Positions 27,827 to 36,530 of a stretch of DNA of 64,000 bases are shown here, piece by piece (position 1 is the first letter of the stretch; each line of letters begins with the position of its first letter). The position numbers and the translations under genes are program-made. The stretch lies in the NCBI GenBank assembly GCA_050950645.1, contig JBMNHZ010000003.1, forward strand, positions 49,794 through 113,793. Direction: 5' to 3'. Under the pieces are notes generated by a model. The model worked only from the letters and a program-made list of their open reading frames with translations. It was not told the origin of the DNA and made no database searches. This DNA is from BRH-c25 sp012519325 (lineage in GTDB: Bacteria > Bacillota > Clostridia > Lutisporales > Lutisporaceae).

Positions 27827-28119
27827 TTTTGCTACCACCAGGACGGGCGTTTACCTGCCCTCAGGTCTGCAGCCTTCAACCCTTCGGTGTATTCAAAGTG
27901 AGGCTTGTCAACTATTGACTTCCAGTCCCCGCCCCAGGTTAATCCTAATTTTTTACCCTCCTCCCCTATGATCTTCCATAACCAGTCTGTTTTTGGTACA
28001 ATGAAAACCGAGCGTTCCGGAACTTAAAAAACCCTGCATAAAATGGAAAAACCCCATTGCAAGCACCCCTAAAAAATAATACCCTTTTAGGTGTCAAATC
28101 TAAAGGGGGTACAGAAAGG

Positions 28120-29628
28120 ATGCTAACAATGGAGCAAGTATATCGTATCAGAAACATGAAGAAATTTGAAGGCAAAAGTTTAAGGGAAATATCCCAGATT
28201 ACTGGGCATGACTTTGAAACTGTCAAGAAGTATGTCGAGAAGGAAGATTTTAATCAGACAATCCGCCCTAAGCAGAGGCGGAAAGGCAAATTATCTCCAT
28301 ATAGGAGCATTGTCACCACATGGCTTATCAATGATAAACAAGCACCTCATAAACAGCGACACACTGCAAGAAGAGTGTTTGACCGGTTGAAGGAGCTATA
28401 TGGAGATGAATTTGACGCAAGTGAGAGGTCAGTTAGAAAATTTGTTGCAAATATCCGAAAGGAGTTGCAAATGAATCCGGACGGGTTTCTTCCGCTGGAA
28501 CATCCTCCGGGAGAAGGCCAGGCAGACTTTGGGAAGGCACGGTTCATAGAAAATGGGATTACATATGACGGGTACTACTTCAACATTTCCTACCCTTACA
28601 GCAACGGCGGTCATATGCAATTATTCAAAAGTGCAAACCAGGAATGTCTCTTAGAAGGCATGAAGGCAATCTTTGAACACATCGGCGGTATTCCGACAGC
28701 CATCTGGTTTGACAACATGTCTACAGCTGTAAAGAAGATCAAGGAGTATGGAGAACGGGACTTAACCAAAACATTTTTAAGATTCATGATGCATTATGGC
28801 TTCCAGAGCAACTTTTGTAACCCTAACAGTGGTCATGAAAAAGGTTCGGTAGAAAACAAGGTGGGCTATCACCGCCGTAATATGTTTGTTCCGGTTCCGG
28901 AATTTAAGGATTTAAAAGAATACAACAAGGAACTCCTACTTAAATGTGATCAGGATATGAACAGGATGCACTACAAAGGATACGGAATGATTAAAGATTT
29001 ATTCCGTGAAGATCAGCAGGAATTCTTCAAGCTTCCGAAGGTTCCCTTTGAAGTATTCCTACATGAATTTGCCAAGGCTGATAACTATGGGAAAGTTAAG
29101 TTTGATGGCAAAACCTATTCGACTGCTCCCAACATGGTTGGACGTCAGGTCATTGTTAAAGCAGGAGCTTATGATATTGAAATACTTGATACTGACTACA
29201 ATTACATCATAGGCCACAGACGGCTTTATGGCGAGGAAAAGGAGTCGATAAACTGGATCCCCTATCTTGAACTTATGAGTAGAAGACCGACCGCATTAAA
29301 ATACACAGGGCTATACAATCAACTACCGCAAATCCTTAAGAAATACCTGGACAAGAGCGACTATGAGGGGAAAAAGCAGGCTTTAAAGCTGTTTACAAAG
29401 ATGACAGTAGCTACAGGTTTTGACACAGCAATAAAAGCATTTGAAGAAGGACTAAAATTAGGTGTCAGTGATCCAGATAGTATTTGGGCGACATATTGCC
29501 GCTTAACGACCGGAACTTTACCGGAACCAGAAGTACCTTTGCCTGATACAGTTCCGGAACTTAAGAAGTATACACCTGACATCAAGATATATGATCAATT
29601 GATTGTTCCCGGAGGGCTACAGCTATGA
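28120..29628 (+). CDS. istA: IS21-type transposase IstA
   Basis: About 502 residues. The start ATG at 28120 follows AGAAAGG; an earlier in-frame ATG at 28057 lacks a ribosome site. It has an N-terminal helix-turn-helix (LTMEQVYRIRNMKKFEGKSLREIS), and the DDE residues lie in GEGQADFGKA, IWFDNMSTA and GHEKGSVENKVGYHRR. The C-terminal beta domain begins near YGKVKFDGKTYS. Full family length with no frameshift. It overlaps istB by four bases (ATGA). Confidence 0.93.
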   Translation: MLTMEQVYRIRNMKKFEGKSLREISQITGHDFETVKKYVEKEDFNQTIRPKQRRKGKLSPYRSIVTTWLINDKQAPHKQRHTARRVFDRLKELYGDEFDASERSVRKFVANIRKELQMNPDGFLPLEHPPGEGQADFGKARFIENGITYDGYYFNISYPYSNGGHMQLFKSANQECLLEGMKAIFEHIGGIPTAIWFDNMSTAVKKIKEYGERDLTKTFLRFMMHYGFQSNFCNPNSGHEKGSVENKVGYHRRNMFVPVPEFKDLKEYNKELLLKCDQDMNRMHYKGYGMIKDLFREDQQEFFKLPKVPFEVFLHEFAKADNYGKVKFDGKTYSTAPNMVGRQVIVKAGAYDIEILDTDYNYIIGHRRLYGEEKESINWIPYLELMSRRPTALKYTGLYNQLPQILKKYLDKSDYEGKKQALKLFTKMTVATGFDTAIKAFEEGLKLGVSDPDSIWATYCRLTTGTLPEPEVPLPDTVPELKKYTPDIKIYDQLIVPGGLQL

Positions 29629-30356
29629 ATTCAGATATATTGATTAAGCAGTATTGCAAGGAACTCCGGTTCGGAAAGAATATTTATGAGAATTATTCAA
29701 AGATCAGCGCAACCGATTATGCTGATTTTCTGGCACAGCTTTTAAAGATGGAGATAGATCATCGGGAACTTGTCAGGAAAAACAGGAATCTAAAATCTGC
29801 AGGTTTTGACGTCATCAAGACCTTTGAGGGCTATGAATTTGGGGATATTCAGATACCAAATGCTATCAGTATTGAAGAATTAAAGACCGGGGCTTTTATT
29901 GATAAGCTTGAAAACCTGATTCTTTATGGACCGGTGGGAACTGGAAAGAGCCATATGGCCACGGCTATCGGAGTTGCAGCTTGTTCCAGAGGAAAGAAGG
30001 TAAAATTCTTCCGTACAGCAGCGTTAGTTAACCTTTTGAGCGAAGCAAAGGCCAAAGGGGAATTACAGCGGTTTATGAAACAGTTGAGAAAAACAGATCT
30101 GCTGATCTGTGATGAATGGGGATATGTTCCCTTTGAGAAAGATGGCTCACAGCTGCTGTTTCAGGTCATTTCCGAATGTTATGAAAAAAGGAGCGTGATA
30201 ATTACAACGAACCTGGAATTCAGTAAATGGAACGGTATTTTCTATGATGAAAAACTAACAAGTGCAATTATTGACAGGCTGGTACACCACAGCCATTTGC
30301 TTGTTTTTCAAGGTCAAAGTTACAGGCTAACACACTCAACCATGAAATCCCAATAA
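29625..30356 (+). CDS. istB: IS21-type transposition helper ATPase IstB
   Basis: 243 residues with Walker A LYGPVGTGKSHMATAIG near residues 103-119 and the Walker B region TDLLICDEWGYVPFEKDG. The region RSVIITTNLEFSKW and the terminal LVHHSHLLVFQGQSYR are typical of IstB. Intact. It ends about 60 bases before the right terminal repeat of the element. Confidence 0.92.
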   Translation: MNSDILIKQYCKELRFGKNIYENYSKISATDYADFLAQLLKMEIDHRELVRKNRNLKSAGFDVIKTFEGYEFGDIQIPNAISIEELKTGAFIDKLENLILYGPVGTGKSHMATAIGVAACSRGKKVKFFRTAALVNLLSEAKAKGELQRFMKQLRKTDLLICDEWGYVPFEKDGSQLLFQVISECYEKRSVIITTNLEFSKWNGIFYDEKLTSAIIDRLVHHSHLLVFQGQSYRLTHSTMKSQ

Positions 30357-30767
30357 TGGAATAGGGGTGCTCGGAAAATTAAGTTCCGCACTGCTTGGAT
30401 TTTTACTTGCCAAAAACAACCAGTCATTATTCCATACCGCTTTTCTTTTGACTATCGGTACCACATCATAGGCAAGCCCGAATCCGTGAGGACCTATAAG
30501 CCGCATATTCGTAACTATATTGCCGGGTCTTGAACGGCCTTGTGAATACAAATACTCCTGGTATTCCGAGTCTCTCAGGGTACTCGTTACAATTATTTCG
30601 ACTCCCCGCTTTCTGCAGGCTTCGATATGTTTTCTGCAGATTTCCCTAACTACCGGGTGAAGATCCTCAATTTTACGGCTGTTAACCATGGCATCCACCA
30701 CCTGTTATATAAATTGGAGCATGTACACCTCCTAATTTATATATATGAGTATAAAAAAGTTTTGCAA

Positions 30768-32186
30768 TCAACACGACTGAAAATCCGATACCAATTCTGC
30801 TACCCTCAAAATCTCCTTTGCAGATATTTCAATGTCATCGTAAGTAGTCTTATATGAGCATACGCTTATTCTCATAACAGATTTTCCTGACCATTTTGAG
30901 CCTCCCATCCAGCATACACCGGATTCCTGGACTCCTTTAATCAGAGCTTCGGTTTTTTGATCATTATCAAAATAAACCAATACCTGATTGTAGACTACGT
31001 CATTCAAAATCTGAAGTCCGCCTTCCTGAAGCAGTCTTGAAAAATACACAGCCTTGCAATGAAGCTCTTCAACCAGCTCGGCAACACCTCTCCTTCCCAG
31101 TCCCTTTAATGTTGCCCACAAATCTATTGCTCTTGCCCTTCTTGACATCTCAGGAGTATATAACATTCCATCCCTGTTTTCATTATATATTATGTACGAC
31201 CCTGTCATATGCATGGCATTTACCAGTACATCCTTATGCCTGCAAAGGATAATCCCGTTATCATAAGGAGCATTTAAGGTCTTATGGGCATCTACCGACC
31301 AGGAGTCAGCCAGTTCCATGCCTTTCGTCAGGCAGCTCATTTTTTCGCAGGCAGCAGCCCATAATCCGAAGGCACCGTCAATATGCACCCATGCACCGGC
31401 AGCATTGGCTTTTCTGCAAATAGAATCAAAATCATCAAAAGCCCCTGTATTGACATTTCCGGCTTGGAGTATCAATAATGTCCTGTTGTCCAGCTCAGGA
31501 ATTTCATCAGCTTTAATGCGTCCCTGTCCGTCGGTGGGAACCTTGATAAGCTTCGTATTGCCCAGGCCTATTATGGATAAGGCTTTAAATACGGTTGAAT
31601 GTGCTTCTTCACTTAGAACTATTTTTATTTGAGGAGCATTGAAAAGCCCTTTCCCGGTGACATCATATCCCATATTATCAAGCAGATAATTCCTACCTGC
31701 CAGCAAACCGCAAATAGTGGCTGTGGAACTGCCGCTGACAAAGCCTGCAACCGTATCATCAGGTAATTTTAATAACTGCTTCAACCAGTTCTCACATACC
31801 TCTTCAAGCTTTGAAGCAACAGGAGACAGTACAAACAGTGCTGAATTCTGGTCCCAGGCATCAGAAAGCCACTTTGAGCATAATGCAGAGGGAAGGATAC
31901 CGCCGCATACGAATCCGAAATACCTTCCTCCTGTCTGGGCTATTGTTGCAGGAGAGCCGTATTTATCCAGCATTTTTAAAATGCTTTTTGTATCTTCCGG
32001 CTCCTCGGACAAGGCTTCCTCAAATATTGACAGATTATTGATTGCCTCATTGCCGGGATAAACCCTCATATCATTGACCTGATTCGCATAACTTAACGCC
32101 AGGTCATGGGCTAATGCCAAATCTTCCTCCAAGGCTTGCTTCCTGATTTTCTCCAATATCAGACTAACATAGTATTTTTCTTTCAT
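30768..32186 (-). CDS. PLP-dependent decarboxylase (group II amino acid decarboxylase family)
   Basis: 472 residues of fold-type I PLP enzymes. PLP-binding features include SGSSTATICGLLAGRN for the phosphate, HIDGAFGLWAAA with the aspartate that pairs with the ring nitrogen, and SWSVDAHKTLNAPYDNGI with the Schiff-base lysine. Relatives decarboxylate glutamate, aspartate, tyrosine or tryptophan; the substrate is not clear. The gene has AAGGAG before its ATG. A palindrome in its promoter matches that of the MarR gene just upstream, so it is very likely under MarR control. Confidence 0.88.
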   Translation of the reverse strand: MKEKYYVSLILEKIRKQALEEDLALAHDLALSYANQVNDMRVYPGNEAINNLSIFEEALSEEPEDTKSILKMLDKYGSPATIAQTGGRYFGFVCGGILPSALCSKWLSDAWDQNSALFVLSPVASKLEEVCENWLKQLLKLPDDTVAGFVSGSSTATICGLLAGRNYLLDNMGYDVTGKGLFNAPQIKIVLSEEAHSTVFKALSIIGLGNTKLIKVPTDGQGRIKADEIPELDNRTLLILQAGNVNTGAFDDFDSICRKANAAGAWVHIDGAFGLWAAACEKMSCLTKGMELADSWSVDAHKTLNAPYDNGIILCRHKDVLVNAMHMTGSYIIYNENRDGMLYTPEMSRRARAIDLWATLKGLGRRGVAELVEELHCKAVYFSRLLQEGGLQILNDVVYNQVLVYFDNDQKTEALIKGVQESGVCWMGGSKWSGKSVMRISVCSYKTTYDDIEISAKEILRVAELVSDFQSC

Positions 32187-32210
32187 ATGACAAGTGTCTC
32201 CTTATTATTT

Positions 32211-32227
32211 TTAGTGTATATACACAC
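32211..32227. promoter_or_regulatory. MarR operator in the decarboxylase promoter
   Basis: The palindrome GTGTATATACAC (32214-32225) lies 28-39 bases upstream of the decarboxylase ATG. It is the core of the longer palindrome at the marR promoter, so one regulator likely binds both. It falls in the spacer of a possible promoter on the minus strand (TTGGCA, 17 bases, TAAAAA). Confidence 0.75.
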
Positions 32228-32243
32228 TTTTGCCAAAAAGTTA

Positions 32244-32666
32244 TTATTCTACAAGCTGTTCTAATATTTCTGACAGCAGTTCCAGTTTTTCTTTACCAAC
32301 TTTTTGCTCTATCTCTGTCTGTGCCGTTATCCAGAGCAATTTACCCTGTTCAAGGAGCTTCTGCCCTGCTTCCGTAACCTTTAGCTGACGGCTGCGCTGG
32401 CCTTTCTCGGATACGTCCTCAATATATCCCAGCTTAAAAAGCGGTTTCAAAGAGCGTACGAGAGTTGTCCGTTCAAGCCCCACATAGCTTGCCAGATCAC
32501 TGACACTGCATATATTCAGCCTGCTTATATTGATTAGAAGGGAATATTGATTGACTGTAAGCCCTATGGGCTGAAAAACCCTGTCATACATTTCTGTTAC
32601 TGCATTTGCAGCCCGCCTTAAGTTAATACAATAACAAAGGCTTTTGTGCTTTTTAACCATAGGCAT
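32244..32666 (-). CDS. MarR family transcriptional regulator
   Basis: 140 residues with a winged helix-turn-helix: VNQYSLLINISRLNICSVSDLASYVGLERTTLVRSLKPLFKLGYIEDV, then the wing KGQRSRQLKVTEAGQKLLEQG. It acts as a dimer, usually a repressor released by a small ligand. It lies directly upstream of the PLP decarboxylase on the same strand with a 57-base gap, and both promoters carry the same palindrome. Self-repression and control of the decarboxylase are the natural reading. An acid-stress or amine-related signal is possible but not shown. Confidence 0.9.
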   Translation of the reverse strand: MPMVKKHKSLCYCINLRRAANAVTEMYDRVFQPIGLTVNQYSLLINISRLNICSVSDLASYVGLERTTLVRSLKPLFKLGYIEDVSEKGQRSRQLKVTEAGQKLLEQGKLLWITAQTEIEQKVGKEKLELLSEILEQLVE

Positions 32667-32681
32667 AGTTTTCCTTCCGTT

Positions 32682-32727
32682 TATAGTGTATATACACTAT
32701 ATTAATACTCATTTACTGTTTTGTCAA
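32682..32727 (-). promoter_or_regulatory. marR promoter with overlapping 20-bp palindromic operator
   Basis: On the minus strand there is TTGACA (32727-32722), 17 bases, then TAATAT (32704-32699). The perfect 20-base palindrome TATAGTGTATATACACTATA (32682-32701) overlaps the end of the -10 box. Bound regulator would block initiation. Confidence 0.85.
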
Positions 32728-33005
32728 TGTGGCTGCCCCAACTCGTCGTGCCGCAGTGTGATGGCATTGCAAATTGTGTTGATGAACTGACCCAAACATT
32801 CAAAACAGTTTAAATCTTACCTTGCTATGATATAATAATTGTAAGTAACTGAGCCTTTTAAGTGAGGTGCTTATTTTGAGTATTAAAGTGACTGTTATTG
32901 TGCAAAAGGCAGCAATATAACGGGATCCAAATATCCGGTATTGTCCCCTGCTGAGATTATTATGAAATTTAGAAAAAACTGACTGAGATTTAAAGGAGAC
33001 TTACC

Positions 33006-33575
33006 ATGAAGAAAAGAATAGATTTTATATTAGGAATGTTATTTTCAACTGCTTCTATAGTTTTTATCGTATTATTTCTAACTGATGAAACGTTTTTAAA
33101 TTGGGCGTTTGAAAGACATCATAATATATTAAGCTGGTATATCAGACCCTTTTTTATAATACCAATAGTCATATTTGCATTTAAGAAAAGTTTTGCTGGC
33201 ATATCCGCTTCAATATTTGCTTTGTTTACAAGTATGTTCTGGTTTCCTGTTCCGGCTTCAAACAGCCCTCAAGTTTTAGAATTTTTAGCTTTTGAAATGG
33301 ACTACTTAAAAGGTACATGGACCGTTCCCAAAATAGTAATGAGTTTAGCAGTACCTTTATTTTTCCTTATACTTCTTATAGCAGCATGGAAAAGAAATTG
33401 GAAATGGCTTTCAGGCGTTATCATAGCTGCGGCTGTTCTAAAATTAGTATGGAGTATTGTATTCAGCGGCGAAGCAGGCATGTCCATTCTAAAACCTGCA
33501 TTAATAGGCTTGATTGTCTGTATCGGCGGACTAAGTTATTATATTAAGAAGCATAAGCGAGCGGATAAGAATTAG
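33006..33575 (+). CDS. Membrane protein of unknown function, about six helices
   Basis: 189 residues, start ATG behind AAAGGAG. Hydrophobic segments lie at about 8-28, 45-60, 65-82, 107-125, 133-150 and 158-176, and the C-terminus is a short charged tail (KKHKRADKN). I recognise no family motif. A TATAAT-like -10 at about 32831 lies upstream with a roughly 165-base leader. It stands alone between the marR operon and a PNPOx-like gene and is transcribed away from both. Confidence 0.7.
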   Translation: MKKRIDFILGMLFSTASIVFIVLFLTDETFLNWAFERHHNILSWYIRPFFIIPIVIFAFKKSFAGISASIFALFTSMFWFPVPASNSPQVLEFLAFEMDYLKGTWTVPKIVMSLAVPLFFLILLIAAWKRNWKWLSGVIIAAAVLKLVWSIVFSGEAGMSILKPALIGLIVCIGGLSYYIKKHKRADKN

Positions 33576-33644
33576 CCAAAACCATTAATTGATTTAACGT
33601 ACCCGCCATTCATAAAGCGTTCCATCCTTGCATGACCTTCATAT

Positions 33645-34037
33645 CTAAAATTTGATTATCTTTGGCTCATCGGTAAATGAACAGAAGACAGCTGTCGCAT
33701 CCTTAAAATAGAGAACTTCTGTATTGTCATCCTCCGCCGAATACAAAGCTTGAAGCTCCGGATAATTATCAAGCATATGCTTTTTTGCCTCTACTCTGTC
33801 ATCTCTGATAAGCTTACCTGCTACTCTAAGCCACTTCCCATCAGCAAAAGCACAAATCTCTGCTTTTGGATTCTCTTGGAGCTGCTTAGATACTTCTTTT
33901 ACCTTGCCTGTCTGGATATAGAGTTTACCTTCAAAAATGTCCACAGTGCCAAATGGCCTAACTCTTGGCTGGTCTCCTTCTACAGTAGCTAAATAATATG
34001 TTCCGCAATTCTTTAAAAACTCATAAACTTCCTGCAT
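33645..34037 (-). CDS. Pyridoxamine 5'-phosphate oxidase-like flavin-binding protein
   Basis: About 130 residues of the PNPOx-like split barrel: MQEVYEFLKNCGTYYLATVEGDQPRVRPFG, then GKLYIQTGKVKEVSKQLQENP and KWLRVAGKL. An open frame extends to 34079, but AGGAGG before the ATG at 34037 sets the start. Such proteins bind FMN or F420 and reduce small molecules. They are not usually involved in vitamin B6 synthesis. It is a single gene with no obvious operon. Confidence 0.83.
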   Translation of the reverse strand: MQEVYEFLKNCGTYYLATVEGDQPRVRPFGTVDIFEGKLYIQTGKVKEVSKQLQENPKAEICAFADGKWLRVAGKLIRDDRVEAKKHMLDNYPELQALYSAEDDNTEVLYFKDATAVFCSFTDEPKIIKF

Positions 34038-34154
34038 TTTAATTTCCTCCTGTTTATTACATAATATGCTGAGTACCAATATTCAAATTCATTATAGTAT
34101 TTTTCAGCACTGATTTCCATTACCACATTGTTTAAAAGGTTTGCACCATTAACA

Positions 34155-34177
34155 GAAAAAGAGGGCATCCCGCCCTC
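34155..34177 (-). terminator. Terminator of the cotJ operon
   Basis: On the minus strand, GAGGGC, a five-base loop and GCCCTC are followed by TTTTTC, just beyond the cotJC stop at 34184. Confidence 0.85.
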
Positions 34178-34183
34178 CTTCAG

Positions 34184-34759
34184 CTATCTCTGATGCTTCA
34201 TTCTTTCCTGATACTCCTGCACCAGTCTCAGAGTTTCACCGAACCTCTGGAAGTGAACCACTTCCCTCTCCCTTAAGAAGCTCAGTGTCTCTATTACTCC
34301 CCTGTCCTTGGTGGAGTTGATCAAATGCTCGTAGGTTGTTCTTGCCTTCTGCTCTGCAGCCAGATCCTCATGAAGATTTGTTATGGGGTCTTCAATTGCC
34401 TGTATATATGCCGCAGTCCATGGTACTCCTGCAGCATCATTTGGATAAACGTCACGGCCGTGCTGTATATAGTTAGGCCCCATACCTGCCGCAACAAGCT
34501 CTTCAGGTGTCGCCCTGTCCACTATTTTAAATATAAGTGTAGCAATTATTTCCCAGTGAGCCAGCTCTTCGGTGCCGATATCTGTCAATACCGCCTTTGC
34601 CTCCGGTATAGGCATTGTATATCTCTGAGACAGGTATCTAATACCGGCTGACAGCTCACTGTCCGGGCCGCCGTATTGTGCAAAAAGCAGCTTTGCGATA
34701 TGCAGGTCGCAGCCCTCTACCCATGCCGGAAACTGAAGCTTTTTCTCATATACCCACAT
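34184..34759 (-). CDS. cotJC: Spore coat protein CotJC (manganese-catalase-like)
   Basis: 191 residues of the CotJC/manganese catalase family: a four-helix ferritin-like fold with ELAHWEIIATLI and REREVVHFQRFGETL placing Glu and His metal ligands. CotJC is a coat protein of the Bacillus and Clostridium spore inner layers and may detoxify peroxide. It is the last gene of the cotJA-cotJB-cotJC operon, with only three bases after cotJB and a strong terminator behind it. It probably depends on sporulation sigma factors; no promoter was assigned. Confidence 0.92.
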   Translation of the reverse strand: MWVYEKKLQFPAWVEGCDLHIAKLLFAQYGGPDSELSAGIRYLSQRYTMPIPEAKAVLTDIGTEELAHWEIIATLIFKIVDRATPEELVAAGMGPNYIQHGRDVYPNDAAGVPWTAAYIQAIEDPITNLHEDLAAEQKARTTYEHLINSTKDRGVIETLSFLREREVVHFQRFGETLRLVQEYQERMKHQR

Positions 34760-34762
34760 ATA

Positions 34763-35035
34763 CTATCTCCCTCCCATCTCGTAGTCGATTTCCCACGGCC
34801 AGGGATCCTCTATCCATTCCCAGGGGCAATCGCTTGTAAATCTATGAGTTATCGGTGCGTACTCTTCTTCATATTTTCTCTTGAGCATCTCACGCTTCAT
34901 CACATATTCATTGTGAAGCCTGAGCGCCCTTTGATCCAGCGGATGCGTATCCAGATACAAATTCAGCTCTACCAGAGAGAAATCAACCGCCATTATTTCC
35001 TTAAGCAGTTCAAGCCTGTCTCTGCTTATATCCAT
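34763..35035 (-). CDS. cotJB: Spore coat protein CotJB
   Basis: 90 residues matching CotJB: LLKEIMAVDFSLVELNLYLDTHPLDQRAL, then a conserved tail rich in Trp, Pro and Glu (DCPWEWIEDPWPWEIDYEMGG). It is needed with CotJA and CotJC for coat assembly in Bacillus. It lies between the two others, with three bases before cotJC. Confidence 0.92.
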   Translation of the reverse strand: MDISRDRLELLKEIMAVDFSLVELNLYLDTHPLDQRALRLHNEYVMKREMLKRKYEEEYAPITHRFTSDCPWEWIEDPWPWEIDYEMGGR

Positions 35036-35079
35036 CTCAATACCTTCCTTTCCTCAATCTTCTCTGCCCTTTTTCATCT

Positions 35080-35280
35080 TTACATATGGCCGGTACAACT
35101 CCGGGAAAATTGTCCCCTCATTAACCCCTTCATCGGCTCATAAACCTTCTGAAGCACCTGGTAAGGAATGTATGCGGTCGCCAGCCTGAATTCGGGACCC
35201 ATAACAGGTATTTCATAGTGCGGAGCTACAAGCATTTCAGGTTTGTACATATGATCATAGGTATAGCCTTTTGCCATCAT
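35080..35280 (-). CDS. cotJA: Spore coat-associated protein CotJA
   Basis: About 66 residues, with the CotJA core LATAYIPYQVLQKVYEPMKGLMRG. The open frame starts at 35319, but GGGGGG just before the tandem ATG-ATG near 35280 fits a start MMAKGYTYDHMYKP. First gene of the cotJABC operon. It is small and acts in the mother cell during sporulation in known systems. Confidence 0.88.
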   Translation of the reverse strand: MMAKGYTYDHMYKPEMLVAPHYEIPVMGPEFRLATAYIPYQVLQKVYEPMKGLMRGQFSRSCTGHM

Positions 35281-35357
35281 TGACCCCCCTTTATACGTTT
35301 TCCCTTCCATATTATTCATCTGCCTGCTGATATGTTACATGCCTGTGGGAGCTAATG

Positions 35358-35383
35358 CAAAAAATAAAGCGGCAACCTCCGCT
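35358..35383 (-). terminator. Weak terminator after the kinase gene
   Basis: AGCGG, a six-base loop and CCGCT, followed on the minus strand by TTTATTTTTTGC, lie between the kinase stop (35439) and cotJA. The stem is short, so the call is tentative. Confidence 0.45.
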
Positions 35384-35438
35384 TAGCGGCAAAACCGGTA
35401 CATACCGTAAAGGAGCTTCTGGCGCATTCTGTATTTTT

Positions 35439-36530
35439 CTAGCGATTATTCCTGTATACCAAATCGCATTTTTCTTCTATCTTTAATCTCCTCAAAGTAT
35501 TTGTTTTCCATAGGTATCCACTTGGACAAAAACTGTTCCAGCATTGCTCTCGCCGTTTCTTTTCAGTATTCTTTCCCTTTGTGTCTTTTTCATCAATACT
35601 GAGGAAAACTTTTAAATCATAGTACCCGATTAAAGTGGGGAGCATACTGTAAGCACCTTCTATTATATTCAGCTGCTTGGACTGCACTGTGGTACTATTT
35701 CCCATCTCTCCCCTTTTACAATCATAAATATGGTACTTGAATTCCCTGCCGCTTTTTATTCCGTCAATTACTTTCTCCCTGAAGCGAACGTAATCCATAT
35801 TGCCTCCGGCTTCTTCAAGCCTTTCCTTTGTCCTTTGCTCAGGCCTCAGGAAAAAGTGGTCGGTATGAAAAACATTACAATCATATATACCGCCTATAAG
35901 AGAAGCCAGCGTACTTTTCCCCGAACCGCAGCTTCCGTCAATAGCCACAAGGATTCTGTCATGTGATTTCATCAGTGAATCTATTTTTCGAAATACCTCA
36001 ATGTAATTCATATAATCAATCTTTATTACACGGTATGCAGGATAATACAATTCCTTGTATTCCCCGCTGTGATGCACCGGGGGGCAGCCCTTCTTCACGT
36101 ATTCATCCAGCCAGGCTTCAACTTTATCAGGCTCATATGGCAAAGAGCCTTCAATGCAGCATTGTTTAAATACCTCCAGTTTTTGCTTAAAGCACTGCAT
36201 GCTTCCTTTTACAGAATTTGATGTGCTTATAAAGAACCGGTTTAGAGTTTCAATATCAATATCGGAATTCTGCCTTGCCGCAAGATTGAGCCTGCAAAGC
36301 CCATTCCCGATATTTTCAAATGGAATCGGAGGAGTATATATACAAGGCCGGCTTTCAAGATCCCGGAGTTCCTCCTTCAGGCCTTTCAGGCATTTATCCT
36401 CATCGGTAATCAAATGCCCGCCGGCAAATTCGTTTTGGTATATAAGCTTCACCACATCCGAAATCTGCATCCTCGGATACCTGTCATGATGCAGCAGCAA
36501 TATATCCTTAATGCTTTCGCTATTATACAT
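35439..36530 (-). pseudogene. Uridine kinase-like P-loop kinase with extra N-terminal domain; C-terminus frameshifted three times
   Basis: An N-terminal domain of about 180 residues that I do not recognise (MYNSESIKDILLLHHDRYP...) is followed by a uridine kinase/phosphoribulokinase-like domain: Walker A AIDGSCGSGKSTLASLIG and DHFFLRPEQRT. After LSIDEK the visible frame is nonsense. Homologous sequence continues in the other two frames (TQRERILKRNGE, then MLEQFLSKWIPMENKYFEE) and returns to the first frame at LKIEEKCDLVY. Three one-base insertions, each read as an extra A on the minus strand, explain this. The start overlaps the ECF S-component stop by eight bases (ATGTATAA), so the two are coupled. 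Confidence 0.75.

Larger units (their letters stand above)
27988..30418 (+). mobile_element. Complete IS21-type insertion sequence in the M15 peptidase gene
   Basis: The element begins TGTTTTTGGTACAATG and ends CTTGCCAAAAACA. The reverse complement of the left 35 bases aligns with the right end, including AAGTTCCG and CCAAAAACA. A seven-base duplication, ACCAGTC, flanks it (27981-27987 and 30419-30425). It carries overlapping istA and istB genes and is 2431 bases long. The coding genes and both ends are intact, so it looks recent and potentially active. Confidence 0.92.
27832..30689 (-). pseudogene. M15 family peptidase (L-Ala-D-Glu/D-Ala-D-Ala type), split by an IS21-type element
   Basis: The N-terminal half (30689 down to 30419) reads MVNSRKIEDLHPVVREICRK, then STLRDSEYQEYL and GPHGFGLAYD, the H-x6-D zinc pair. 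The C-terminal half (27987 down to 27832) reads DWLWKIIGEEGKKLGLTWGG, then KPHFEY with the third zinc ligand, and ends in RPSWW. Removing 27988-30418 and one copy of ACCAGTC restores a continuous frame of about 140 residues across Asn-Asp-Trp-Leu-Trp. The insertion separates the zinc ligands, so the product is inactive. The family trims peptidoglycan and is common in phage endolysins and spore-forming bacteria. Confidence 0.9.

Noticed and set aside
32878..32922. 14-codon frame before the membrane protein gene
   Set aside because: Too short, no recognisable leader-peptide features, and the ribosome site is weak.
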